From positions 186,001 to 250,000 of the forward strand of contig JARWMV010000243.1 in NCBI GenBank assembly GCA_030998015.1: a DNA stretch of 64,000 bases. Reading direction: 5' to 3'. This DNA is from Ceratorhiza oryzae-sativae (lineage: Eukaryota; Basidiomycota; Agaricomycetes; Cantharellales; Ceratobasidiaceae). Positions 53,037 through 64,000 of this stretch are shown piece after piece (the stretch's first letter is position 1; the number at the start of each line of letters is the position of its first letter). Under the pieces are notes generated by a model. The model worked only from the letters and a program-made list of their open reading frames with translations, was not told the DNA's origin and ran no database searches. The translations under genes and the position numbers were made by a program.

Positions 53037-55245
53037 ATGCCCTCGTTTCGTGCTTATGACGCGCTTGCCATACTCCATACCACAACCGAAGTAATTAGAC
53101 GCGCAACTCTCATTAGCATAGACAGGAAATTGCCAACCATTGCGTATGCTCAAAATTTGAAGCCGAAACCTCAGGGAACATCCGGATCACAGTCACCAAC
53201 TGGATCGTTTGTTTCCAATGATTCAGATTTTGTGGGCGTGAAGATAAATTCCCAAGAGAGACAGGAACAGGGCGAAACCACTATGCATCCGATTAATATC
53301 CCCCCCAATACCTGGACCTATGCGCAACCTAGTCCTCTAGAATCTTCGCATGACAGTTTGTCTGCTATATCAGGTTTCTCTCAGGACGGGAATTCCCACT
53401 TTTCAAAAAGCACCGATGGCTCTATCGTCCATCTTGATAATAAATCAAGAGCGAGCAGCAACCCTAGGGCTATGGAAGAGTTTGACTATCAAGTGGACAC
53501 GGAAGTGAGCCTTGTGTGCTCAGTTTTTGAAGCTTCCCTACACTTCATTCTTCTAGCCCACCGTTAAGCTTACCCCTTCTCGGGTGCCATCATCTCGCCT
53601 CGGCCGACTTTTCCATTACGGGAGTAGGTCAATAACTGCGACTACCCCTTGATTCCTACTGAGCTTAGCACTCAAGGCCTTGGCGTGTCACTCGCGGCAG
53701 GGACAGCCACCGAATACGTGCGCCGTGCCACTGTAGGACCGGGTGCTAATTCTGGGTCGCCCATGATGAGCGAGGCGAACGTAGCTAGGCTTGTCGATAA
53801 GCTTTCTCGGATGAGAGGTGCAGCCTTGAAGCTGGGTCAATTTTTGAGTATCCAAGGTAAACTTGATCCCGCCTACTACCACTGTTGGTTCTCTGACACA
53901 AAATCCTGTCTGCCAGACGCCCACGTTTTACCAGATCAAATCGAGCGAGTGTTACGACAGGTTCAGAATAATGCTCACTATATGCCAAACGCGCAGCTTG
54001 AAGTAAATGACCTTTGCCCGCCTCTAGAGTTTTTTTATACTGAACCGTGTAGAGTGTACTCGCTACAGAGCTAGGCTCCGATTGGCGATCAAAATTCGAT
54101 CATTTCGATCCAATCCCAATTGCGTCTGCATCGATCGGCCAAGTGCACAGAGTCACGGCCTCACCCTCAATTCTTTTCCCATCGCCGTCCGAACCTGTTC
54201 CAGTCGCTCTTAAAGTCCAGTTTCCGAATATTGCAGACTCGATCGCTTCTGACCTTGCCAACATTTCGGCTTTACTCAGAGCTAGTGCTTTACTTCCTCG
54301 TGGGCTCTACCTCGATCGTACCTTGAAAGTTATGCGTGGGGAATTGGCAGACGAGTGCGATTATGAACGTGAAGCGAGCGCCTTGGAACGATTTGGAGAG
54401 TTTTTTGGTGGAAAACAGGAGAGGTTCAAGATACCAAAAGTTATTAGAGAAGTTACCACGAAACGTGTCCTGGCGATGGAATGGATGGAAGGCATTAGCG
54501 TGGCAAAGGGAGCTAAATGGCCCAAACGGGTCCGTGACCAGGCAAGTCTTTCGGTATGTCGATAAAAACGCAGATTTAATCGTTCACGGTAGATTGCGAG
54601 GGATATTTTGACGCTTTGCCTTCGTGAACTTTTCGAGTTTAGATTCATGCAGACAGACCCCAACTGGTCCAACTTTCTCTACAACCCGAAAACGGATCAA
54701 TTGGAGCTCATTGATTTTGGAGCATCACGCGAATATAGCAAAGATTTTATGGATAATTGGTATATGCTCCTGAGCGCAGCTGTACGAGAAGACCGAGAGG
54801 CTTGCATCGAGTACTCTCTGAAGCTTGGATATTTGGTCGGTCAAGAAAACGAGGTATGTAAACCGGATATTCGTTGCGCTCTATGTTTGCTTACCAAATT
54901 CGATCTAGGAAATGCTCTCGGCTCATGTCCGTTCTTTGACTCTCCTCGGCGTCCCTTTCCGCTCTTCTACTCCTCAGCCATTCTCGTTTGCATCCCAGAC
55001 CATCACGGACAAGATCAGAGCCCTTATTCCAGTAATGCTTCGACATCGGCTTACACCTCCCCCTCAGGAGACCTACAGTCTTAATCGGTGGGTTTCTATT
55101 ATACGCTATGTGTTTCTATCTAACCACAATACCTCGTATCTTTAGGAAGCTTTCAGGAGCATTCCTGTTATGTGGACGGTTGGGCGCAGACGTCGACTGT
55201 CGGTCAATATGGGAGGAAGTCGTGGGCGCATATCGGATTGGCTGA
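53037..55245 (+). CDS. COQ8: ABC1/Coq8-type atypical kinase (UbiB family)
   Basis: Coq8/ADCK3 proteins are mitochondrial matrix-side atypical kinases/ATPases that stabilise the coenzyme Q synthesis complex. Eight exons fit: 53037-53504, 53557-53627, 53669-53856, 53917-54002, 54053-54541, 54593-54853, 54909-55087 and 55146-55245, which sum to 1,842 nt (613 residues). Domain marks are SRLGRLFHYG, the K-x-G-Q motif RGAALKLGQFLSIQ, VLPDQIERVLRQVQNNAHYM, the A-rich loop ASASIGQVHRV, VALKVQFPNIADSI, ADECDYEREASALERF, CLRELFEFRFMQTDPNWSNF (catalytic loop) and LELIDFGASREYSKDF (DFG), ending NRKLSGAFLLCGRLGADVDC. The N-terminal 180 residues are poorly conserved, as usual. Intron 5 has a GC donor (gcaagt at 54542). 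The promoter carries the retroposed insert and two CACGTG boxes. It appears intact. Confidence 0.92.
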
Positions 55246-57715
55246 AACGGAAGGGGCGACCAGGACGATAAGACGCTTTCCCTTGGCAATCTCATTGGTG
55301 GCAAAATAGATCATTGTTGAACGATCGTCAGTATAATATAGACAACCTGCGATGCGAGTATTACCTATGGCTGCTCTGTGCCTAATTGTGCAACATTCGC
55401 AACGGTTTCCGATCTGAAAAGTCGAAGGGTCAAGCTTTGCATGTGAGCCCAACAGGCGAGACGAATAACTGGTCGATAAAGTATCCTTGGCTTTGTTCTG
55501 AAAATCGTAGCTAGAAATGCCTATGTATGTGTAGAGTACCTCGCTCCCAGTGCATCCGTAAAAATGACTTAAAAATCCCGTGGGGTGCACCATATATTGC
55601 ATTCTTTGAGAACAAAAGCTATACCTTGGCTTATGTGCGCCATGTTTTCCGTCGTGGCTGCCGCCACCGCAACCTCCCGTCTGGTTTCGTCCTACTATCT
55701 TGTTGCCCGATTAACCAAAACTCGATAATCAACCTATGTCCCGAGATCTTGATATGCGCATCAATACATACAACAAAATCGGGATGAGAAACCTCCAGGG
55801 CTCAGCCGGGTCTATGACACAGGTGCCACGTTGTGGGATCCCACAAGACGAGGTCACCGGTCTCGACTAGAACCAAAATTTCATTGAAATCATGGATTAT
55901 TCTCTTTTGGCGAGTGGCTTGTAACCTTCGACAGGCCCCCTATGTGCAGTTCGAAGCATGTCCTCAACGGTTTTAAATGAAATGCTCCAAAATGTCCAGT
56001 GAACAAACTACACCAAAGATACAACAACAGCCTCTCGACTCCTGTAGGTGATACCTCGTCTACACCTAAAGTTGTATACGTAAGCTACACAAGTTCGGAA
56101 GAATCAGTCCATCTATGCAGACTGCTTTGAGGGTATATACAATAAAACGAACAGGTAGAATCCGAAGAGAACGTGCTGCGAGGGAATCCGACGACCAACG
56201 AGTATGAGCAAGCTTGAGGTATGGTTGGAACTCAGAACGGACTTGGGTCTTTGATGTAGGGAGTGGTGGGTCGAAATAGCGGGTATCATAACGATTAGCG
56301 GATTTTGGGAGCAACTCGCCATGTACCTAGCGTAAGTGACCGAGGAGCTGTGCACGGTTAATGAATAGTGTTTTAAAATATACTGAAACAGGTTGAGTGA
56401 TATCCGAGGAGGCCCAGCGAGATTTCAACGTACCAGATTAGGATAGGGTGCGTCGGGAATAAAGAGTTCTAAGTGACCAATGTCGCAGCATCACATCGTG
56501 AACACTCGTTGTCTATTCGATCAGCAATCGAGGGACGAGGGAGGGGGGGGGGCCATTGAGCAAGTGGCAGAACCAGTGGTTTAGCGTAGTATGGTCTATT
56601 TGCTGTTGTGAACGGGTTTAGGTTGATACAAACATAAAGAGAGAGCGACTCACATGAACGGCGCGAGTCCGCATCAGCCATAAACTAAAACCTGCTCGAT
56701 ATCGTTAGTATTCCATTTCAAGTCATTGCCTCGACTAGTAAATACCGGGACCGCTTCACGCTTGACGACTTGAAATGGCCCGAGATAGGGGGAGTTGTTG
56801 GAAGGGAATAGACGAACTCGAGCTCTGAGAATCGGGATGTGGGTGGAAAGTCGAGTACACCTTAGCTGAAGGAGCATGAGACGTACCATAGCGAATACTG
56901 CAACACCGGAGACTAGGATCACTCGGCTTTCCAAGAACCGTAGCTTGAGAAAGGGATCTTTCATGCAACGAGTCGTGAGCCAACGAGTGAACTATACATA
57001 ATATCGCGAAATGCTCACCGCGGGTACAGTGTTGACGAGGCGTAGGATAGGTATATGCTGGCACGAAGAACGTCAATGTTGAGATCGATATGATCAAAAT
57101 TTTAACCGATATTAACGGCACTGACCTGTGTCATCGACAGCCTCGAGTCTGCCAAGCTATTGGTATCGATGTTCCTAAAATATAAAGATGATCATAGCTA
57201 CCTATTTCGTTCCCACTGGTACTGCTGCGCTGGTAAGCCCGAGGTTGAAAGGATGAAATGCCGTGGTCGGCACGGGGGTAAATAAATTCGTGAATAGGAT
57301 AAATATAAACTAGGAATCGATCAAGTTCGCGTGTTTTCGTTCAAACGGTAAAGGTTCTCACGTTGACATGTGCCAGTATATAAATGCGCAAAAGAATTGT
57401 TCAACCCAGATGTAGTGGGTCCCGAAAAGGCGAGTGTGTGGGCGACATACGAAATGTCTTTGGTGTCCAAGGCGTCAGATATAGCCATATACGTCGAAGT
57501 GTTTGAGATACGTACCGACAACGCACACCCGGGCTAATCAATAGTGCAGCTTTGTGACGAGTATACGCTGTAAATTAACGTAGATGATGCTTAGCCTTTC
57601 TCTGACACCTTGAACGGGCCAACTTACATGAACGGCGCTAGTCCGCATCACTCATCAACATGCATCTACCAAATGCGCTTAGCTATGCTTGCGGGTATCC
57701 AAACCAAACTCACCA
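55246..57715 (-). other. region with probable but unresolved minus-strand exons
   Basis: Several minus-strand exon-like pieces have good splice signals. Around 57169-56880 the reading is SLADSRLSMTQ, HIPILRLVNTVPA, then LKLRFLESRVILVSGVAVFA (a probable membrane helix). Next come SNNSPYLGPFQVVKREAVPV and a piece near 56500 reading GHLELFIPDAPYPNL, and the 3' part near 56300-56115 has a hydrophobic end HVLFGFYLFVLLYIPS. They suggest one or two membrane-protein genes, but I could not close a full frame. A 27-bp sequence near 56653 is repeated near 57624. The function is unknown. Confidence 0.3.
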
Positions 57716-59277
57716 TCAAAGCGCGATCGGGACCACATCCGAGTCGAAAAGGGAAGAATTAGGACGAGGTTTTTTTTTGCGTTTTGTATTTTTTGATTTT
57801 TTTTTTGATTTTTCGATTTTTTGCCTTTTCGGCGTTTTTATGTTTTTGTATGTGGTTTTGTCAAAGTGGTGCTTGAGTCGAAAAGTTTGAATAGATAAGT
57901 AAATGACGATTGAGATGTGCAAGTGTGTGAAATCAGTGAGTAGCGCTAATGGCACCACCCACATCCACATCCATAAGGTCGCTGCCTTCGTTGAAGCAGC
58001 GGGCGGTTCGATATGCCTATCGCAGTTGACTAGGAAACCAAAGTCGAGGTCAACAGGAGTCATCGGGGGAGTCGACTCGGGCGATGATGAGGCGGAGCGG
58101 AGAGAGGGGCAGGGGGAGGGCGGGCTGTTGCCGGGTTCGGAGGCATTGTCGAACGAGTCGTTGTCCATGGGCAGCGCTGTGTCCTCGTCATGGTCGGAGC
58201 CGACGATGTCAGACATCTTGACGTGTTCCGAATGATTGGTAGGGTCCATGAGGTCACCACACTTGAGCAGATCCCCGTTCCTGCCGACCACACACCCCTC
58301 GCGCAGGCCACTGCAGAACGGGAAATCGTCAATCACGTTGTAGACCAGCAATTCCCAATCTTCTCACCTCGACTGTCTAGCTGCACCGTTAGCCAAGCTC
58401 TTCTGCCTTGGTTCACGCATCATGCCCGCCACGACAGGCCTGGGTGTCTTGGTGCCGCCCGTGTGGACATTGGTCCGAGCTGTGGGTGTACCCAGACGGA
58501 GTGGCTTCATAGGGGGAGCTACGATGCAGGCAGCCTGGTGGGAAAACACGAAAGCACGCGCGCGGTCATCGCTTGATGTCGACGACGAGTCAATCCCCAG
58601 CGTCGATCCAACCAAAAGGCCAACAACATACCTTTTGAGTCCTTCTTCCCAGACCGAGCCGTGCTTCGGCCGCGTGCCCTCGATCAACGTCCTGATTAAT
58701 TCTCGCTGCAGACCGCCGGTCCGACTGACTACTGGGACCTGCGAGCAGGGGTTTTCCAGACGATATTGTTCTTGCCAGGCGAGTGGACACCACGGCCTGG
58801 GCCAGCCGCTATCTCCGGTGGATGCAACATGGCGAGTGGCTCGGAATGAGCCACCCCCGCCTCATTCGAAGAATCGGAACTGCTGGGCTTGAACTTGCCG
58901 ACGGGAGCTATGTTGCTTTCTGGGACAGTTAACTCGAGCTTTGGGAGTTTCATGACGGATCCTGGGACATGTGGGGGTGCCGGACGCTTCAGGGGTCTGT
59001 CAGCCCCTCGACAACTCAAACCATCCCGCTCTTCCCTCTGACTTACCTGCTTGTGTCCATAAAACATCAACCCCCACTTGCTACGTCCGCCCATGAAGCC
59101 TAACCCGGCAAATACCGCACCACCTGGGATCGCTTTAGCTGGACCAGAGCCGCACTGATGAGGGTAAATCATAGTCGCCAGACCACCCTCCGTGCAGCCC
59201 GAGTAAAACGAACCGCAGCTTAAGCTAGGCCCGGGAGATTTGAACGAAAGAGCTGCTTGTGAAAACATTGTCGACAT
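57716..59277 (-). CDS. Uncharacterised multi-exon protein
   Basis: I do not recognise the family. ATG 59277 reads MSTMFSQAALSFKSPGPSLS, then CGSFYSGCTEGGLATMIYPH, GLGFMGGRSKWGLMFYGHKQ, and after an intron (donor gtaagt, about 59047) RPLKRPAPPHVPGSVMKLPK. Further pieces include ELIRTLIEGTRPKHGSVWEE, RYVVGLLVGSTLGIDSSSTS, and a C-terminal region ELLVYNVIDDFPFCSGLREG followed by a serine/proline-rich acidic stretch (DNDSFDNASEPGNSPPSPCP). The frame then runs through a very lysine-rich tail to TAA 57716, but that tail lies over a low-complexity T-run (57769-57850) and may be untranslated. Start 59322 is an alternative. The mixture of compact, low-complexity and acidic parts is typical of regulatory proteins, but nothing specific can be said. 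Confidence 0.5.
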
Positions 59278-60425
59278 TGGATTGTGGATATCAAGAGAAA
59301 AATCAGAAGTCCGAACACGCATGGAGTCTGTCTATTGGACCAAGCGCCGGCGGCACGCGACCGTGCGCATCTCCACTGGGCTCATGAACGGGCAGAAATC
59401 ATCTGCACGGTTGGACTGGCGGTCGAGTCGGAACGGTTGTCCATTATTCTGCAGCTGGCTGGAGTGCCAGATTCTCATTTGGGAGTAACATTGGTACTCC
59501 ATCGTCTGATCACATCCCTACATGCCCTCAAACTCCACATCATGACAGATCGTTTTTGATATCAGGAATATATTTTGGCTTTGGCCATTCGAATGCGAGT
59601 AATCAAGGCTCCGTCTACCGCGTTCATATTGGTTATTGGGAGGGATTTCAATATCCCAGTCGGAACAAAGTGCGTTTGTTCCAGGGAAAGCAGACTATAT
59701 GCGCTTATATCTCACTCGTACATGTTCCCAGAGCCTAGTATGTCGGTGCCTGTCTATCTCTCGAGTTGAAAGGCACCCCTAGTCGAAATGGTTTTGACGC
59801 GAAATAGCTGAATGACAGTTTATCTCGTATTGCAGTGTAGTTTCATCTTTCTAAATCTGAAGTATTGGTCATAGATAAAGGTGGATAGAGTGATCTGATG
59901 AATGTATGCGCAGTTAGATTGATATATATGGGATTTATAGACGGATATATTACAGGGGAAATATCTAAGCTCTTTATAAAGTTAATAGACGCCATTTTTA
60001 CATCGCGTGTAAGACAATAGTAGACTATAATGCATACACGCAATGCGTAGTACAATGCAAAGGCGTGCAATGCGCGAAGCGCATTGCATCACTCATCGTC
60101 ATATCGTATGTACAGACAACATGATCTTTGGGCTCATATGGCTGCGTTCAAGTTCATCGAACAGCCGTTTCGATGGAATCGAGACCAAAAGTGCCCCAGC
60201 CACTCGTTAATCGACCTTGGTTGGCACTTCTAAGCCGCACGTGACCATACGCTTGACTGGGCAAAAGTAACACAAGCACCACCGGGCCGGATATCGAAAT
60301 ACATTCTAAATGTCTACATGTTCCATGTGATATCGCTACACATATCCCAATAAATCGTATCGTGATTATTCAAACATTATTTACCCTGCTTTAGGTTATC
60401 TCATTCTCTGCTAAACTTCGTCGTG
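59278..60425. other. intergenic region without a supported gene
   Basis: Includes a CACGTGACC word at 60238-60246 and an imperfect inverted pair (gcaatgcg near 60070). No gene is supported. Confidence 0.4.
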
Positions 60426-61817
60426 TTATGCCACCAGCATAAACCCACTAGCCACACCCGCCATAGCCCACCCCCACCACTTGATATGAGCAACGGACTT
60501 GGTACCGGCATTCGCACCCTTGCTTCCGTCCTGTACCCAGTCTTTCCACGCCGCATGCAATTGCAAAACAAACGCCTGTGCCTCGGCCGATTTCTGACCC
60601 TCGTTGCGGAACGAATGCGGATCCACCACCGGGTAGAGCCATCCATCCGAATCAATATGGCGAGTCGAGAGAATAGTGTGAACACGTTCGGCAGAGGGTA
60701 GATGCGTGTGCACGCCTGAAATAAGCGAGAGGCGGTAGGTAGATGCCGCAAGCAGTGCGGTCGAGGCGGCGTCGGGAAAGGTGGAAGAGTTGTCTGCATA
60801 ATTGTAAAATAGCCCGTCTGAATTCTGCCATTTGATTTCAACCAAACCTAATTCGCGCGAGACAAGATGATGAGCAAACGTACAAGCTTGGGCCACATGG
60901 AATCGTGAATCTCGATGACCCAGTTTTCCAGGTCGCGCGTCTCGCCTCGAAGTGCGTTTGCCCATTCGCTACCTCGGATGGTGGCCAGGACTCGGAGCAT
61001 GCCCATGGCAGCCCAACCGTTGCCTGTACTCCAGTGCCCGGTGTCCTCGAAGCTTCCCATCTTGATGTGCTGCCACATACCGGTTTGGTCGATTAATACA
61101 TCGCGATAGAGTCTAATTTGGTTGTATGCCTCGTCGAGCAGGGTTCGGTTGTTGTTCATCACTCCGTAATAGGCGAGAAAGGGTGGGACCATATAGATAA
61201 AGTCGGACCAAAGCTGGACTTGATCCTCACGGTGTGATATGGCGCCAGAGGAGGATTTGGGCGCGACGGTATAGAGGTAAGCGAGCTGGTCTGTTGCCGC
61301 TTGTCCGTAATTGCCTCCCTTGATTCATTGTTCAGTAGGCAACCCCAATGCTGGTCGGGTAGAACAACTCACCGATGCATCCGTCCAGTTGGCAATCAAT
61401 ACACCAACTCCGTTGCTCGCAGGGTCTGCTGCGCTGCCGTCCTCCATCAGCTCCAGCTGGTTGCTCGGCTTGTTCCGGACAATATCTTGCGCGATACCAA
61501 TGACGTCATCGAGTGAACTTGGCGCTTCCTGTGGCGGGGGGAACTTTTTGCTAAACACCGAGAACGAAGGGGTGTCAAGTTCGAGCAGGGTTTGCGAACG
61601 TGTGCCGAGCTCCCAGCTACAGGTGATCCACACGGATTAATTAGCTTTACGAGCGGTGACACAAGGTTCAGAGAATCAGCAACACCCACCTGAGCTGGGC
61701 TGCTTCTGCCAGGCGTCGTTTGACAAGAGCCACGGTCGATCCATTCAGCCCGTTGCTTGCATCTGCAGCGGCTGCAAGGGCTATCCACGCGACAGAAGCA
61801 CAGATCCTGGAGATCAT
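60426..61817 (-). CDS. Secreted GH105-like (six-hairpin) glycosidase, probably membrane-anchored
   Basis: GH105 enzymes hydrolyse unsaturated rhamnogalacturonan or glucuronan fragments by an alpha/alpha-barrel fold. The ATG at 61817 starts MISRICASVAWIALAAAADA, a signal peptide. After an intron come SWELGTRSQTLLELDTPSFS, SSLDDVIGIAQDIVRNKPSN, LIANWTDAS, GNYGQAATDQLAYLYTVAP, LWSDFIYMVPPFLAYYGVMN and the family block GHWSTGNGWAAMGMLRVLAT. After an intron (donor at 60890, acceptor cag before AATTCAGACGG) follow NSDGLFYNYADNSSTFPDAA, SAERVHTILSTRHIDSDGWL and ending KWWGWAMAGVASGFMLVA, a hydrophobic tail with TAA at 60426-60428. The tail after a G/S-rich stretch suggests a GPI or single membrane anchor. 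The catalytic acid cannot be fixed by eye. The DTGHWS-TGNGW motif is the best family mark. Confidence 0.75.
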
Positions 61818-63239
61818 CGACAGGGCTAATGTGGAGACCAGATTCTGGGCTAGGGTGACGGTGAGCAGAGGTGTTTATCGGGCGCCAGCGCTATTCAGGG
61901 CGCTGGATTTATTGCAAGGCTGGGCATGACGTGGCCCAAGACTCCCCAAGGCGACCAAGGGCGGCGAGCTTTCATCCAGCTGAACCATGACGTTATCTCG
62001 TGCAACACTGCCACCACGGGGTTACCCGTCAAGGACGAAACCCTCAAGTTGTGCAATGCTTGGGAGCATGATGCAAGAGTTTTCCACTTTGTCCAAAATA
62101 AACGATGACGTGTTGCATATGATGCAGTCTAGGGAGGAGATGGTGATGAGCATGAAGAGTGAACAGGTAGTAGAAGCTTGTCGGGCCACTCCGCTATACA
62201 AACTCTGTGAAAACATGCCGATGGAATGACCAGAGTTATTGAAGTGGCAAGCAAACGGCTCTTTTACAAGGTACATAAGGCTCTCGGGTAGTTTAACGAT
62301 AGCCGCATCCTTGCTCAAAATGCTACCTGCGCAGTATTGAAATACCACATTCGATTGATAGACCCCTTGTTCATTTACTCGTTATAAAAAGAAACCCAAA
62401 GGCAGTAGTGCATAGGGTCTCCGGATATGCTCAGATATTACTGTGGGGGGTGTCTGGGCCGCCATATAATATATCTAACTTTCTAGCGTATTTAAATGAA
62501 CAGCCCAAACCGCTTTCTTAAACGAAATAGCCACAGAGGTCCCCAAAAGGTTGCTGATTCATCATCATTAACCCCATCTGTCTCGAGTGGACCTCGAACA
62601 CCCCATATATGCGCCATCGCCGCATCAGCACAAGAAGCTGATGTGCATAGCCTCCCACGGCCTTGTCGCCTACTGATCCACTTGACTCGGCTATACCATG
62701 CATGCCGAATGAATATAGCTTGTACTGCCAAGGCGGCTCTACCTCACAGCGCAGCGAGCACGGGTTCCCAGAGTAGAGACGACCTAGTTTGGCAGCAGGG
62801 AAGCTGGGCTGAGTATCCCCTTACGAGCATAGCCCATCAGTGAGCCTAGCATAAGATCCACGTCGCTGAGGGGTATCGGCTCAGTTTACCATTTGTCTAT
62901 CCCCTCCCCCATATGCTATTTTTGTGAATTCTGTTCAAACCGATTCCCGTGGTCCTCAAGTATGTGGCGGCTTGTAGCGTAGCGAATGGGTGTTAAATCA
63001 CACCCTAAATCGCAGATAAATGGTATTCCTCATAATGAACTCGATATTTGGCCTCGCTTATAAGATCGCTAAATGGTCCGTCTTGGTATTTGGTCTTGGG
63101 CTGTTCATGCATTCGAAACTTATCCATGCTACTCAGGAAGCGAGATGCGCTCGGTGTAAGCGTCACAGAGGCCGCCAACAGGAAAACACCCATCACCGTC
63201 AACAAGTATGAAGAGTTTTCCACATATTCAGATACATTA
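61818..63239. other. region without a resolved gene
   Basis: A plus-strand frame at 61987-62229 (ending LMMQSREEMVMSMKSEQ-like, with ATPLYKLCENMPME) may be a coding remnant, but no partner exons or motif were found. The rest holds no supported feature. The promoter and first exon or exons of the caspase-domain gene probably lie in 62850-63240. Confidence 0.3.
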
Positions 63240-64000
63240 GCCCTGAGCCTCCAATAGCAGGTCCCATTCTAGACTCTTTGCGTTAATCATTGGTATCAAC
63301 GCATACCCCAAACTAAAACCCCTTGCTGGAGCCGTATCTGACGCAAATGAAGTGGAATTGTTTCTCACGGCCGATCTTCAAGTGCCAGCTAGTCAAATCA
63401 AAAAATTGACAGAAAGCCAGGCAACTCGCCACGCCATTATCCAAGCCTTCCGTAGACTGCGAGACGACCCTCGAATCCAGAGGGATGATCCGATTTTAAT
63501 ATTCTACGCTGGGCACGGTGGCCTAGGCAAAGCTTCACCTGAATGGAAACAACGATACGGCTATGATGAAGTTCAGGTTATTTTCCCATATGACTATAAT
63601 GTCGCCACTGGGGGACCCGGTGAAGTCGTGAGCTGTATCCCTGACAGAACTATTGGCGCCTTATTGAACGACCTCGCCGCAGCAAAAGGCAATAACATTG
63701 TAAGCGGCTTTATTCACAGTTGTTCGTAATGGATCTTGATCAATTACACGCAGACCGTGATCTTTGATGCATGCCACTCTGCATCGGCAAATAGAGGCGA
63801 AAGTTCAGACACTGCGGTTCCTGGCCGAATTGCCCGCAGCGCTGATGTTCCAGTTGATATCCCTAATGACATTGACTCGGATATTATCCCGACTCATCCT
63901 GTCGAGTGTACTAAACATTCAGGTACCCGAGCCAGGGCGATTCGTCACGCAGGCTTGCCGCTCTACTCGAACCAGGCGTCCCATGTCCTACTTTTCTGCA
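63240..64000 (+). CDS. Caspase-domain (peptidase C14) protein, 5' and 3' parts incomplete
   Basis: Peptidase C14 domains in fungi are metacaspase-like or CHAT-related cysteine proteases. The frame is open from a stop near 63241 and reads HSRLFALIIGINAYPKLKPL, AGAVSDANEVELFLTADLQV, then the His motif DDPILIFYAGHGGLGKASPE, IFPYDYNVATGGPGEVVSCI and PDRTIGALLNDLAAAKGNNI. A GT-AG intron (63700-63753) is followed by TVIFDACHSASANRGESSD, which holds the catalytic Cys (D-A-C-H-S). Both the His (YAGHGG) and Cys motifs are present, so the domain looks active. No start ATG is visible in this frame, so an upstream exon must exist. The gene runs off the right edge. Confidence 0.88.

Noticed and set aside
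62496..62843. 115-residue plus-strand frame
   Set aside because: No motif, no splice partner, and the minus strand is equally open.

Overview
This window is nuclear DNA of a filamentous basidiomycete. The genes are dense in short introns (about 45-65 bp, GT-AG and some GC-AG), the proteins are those of an Agaricomycete, and the gene types (DUF7918-like protein, thaumatin-like protein, caspase-domain protein, SRPK-like kinases) resemble those of Rhizoctonia/Ceratobasidiaceae. The genus is an inference; no rRNA or other marker gene is present. No tRNA, rRNA, CRISPR or operon-like structure was found.

Layout. 1-2.6 kb: a partial 3' exon, decayed LRR-like coding sequence and a small dispersed repeat. 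2.7-7.8 kb: three housekeeping genes: COP9 signalosome subunit 1 (+), a YIPF1/2-type Golgi membrane protein (-) and the ribosome-assembly factor NOP53 (-). 9.7-10.7 kb: a secreted thaumatin-like protein. 11.7-12.7 kb: an unknown membrane protein. 13.9-16.7 kb: a Pho89-type phosphate permease. 18.5-24.0 kb: a complete Ty1/copia element with identical LTRs whose polyprotein is broken. 24.9-30.7 kb: MICOS subunit Mic12-like protein, the ESCRT-associated protein Bro1 and a DUF7918-like protein. 30.8-37.1 kb: an apparently intact Ty3/gypsy element on the minus strand with 103-bp LTRs and a GGGAAAA frameshift site joining gag to pol. 38.2-41.7 kb: two tandem, decaying SRPK-like kinase genes. 42.9-52.6 kb: a repeat graveyard with one small unknown gene, a CpG-depleted block, a 1,446-bp almost perfect palindrome with Tc1/mariner-like ends, a broken second copia element and a duplicated 440-bp repeat. 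53.0-55.2 kb: the Coq8/ABC1 kinase, whose promoter holds a retroposed insert. 55.3-59.3 kb: poorly defined minus-strand genes. 60.4-61.8 kb: a secreted GH105-like glycosidase. 63.2-64.0 kb: the 5' part of a caspase-domain (C14) gene cut by the window edge.

How it fits together. The housekeeping genes act separately in protein turnover, trafficking, ribosome assembly, phosphate uptake, mitochondrial cristae, endosomal sorting and coenzyme Q synthesis. The common theme is repeat turnover dominated by C-to-T change at CpG sites: the inactivating lesions seen in the first copia element, the loss of 15 of 16 CpGs in one copy of a duplicated repeat, and a block of several kb almost free of CpG all point to methyl-CpG deamination or a RIP-like process. 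The gypsy element and the copia LTRs are unmarked, so they arrived recently. All exon boundaries were derived by eye from splice signals and reading frame, and no homology search was possible.
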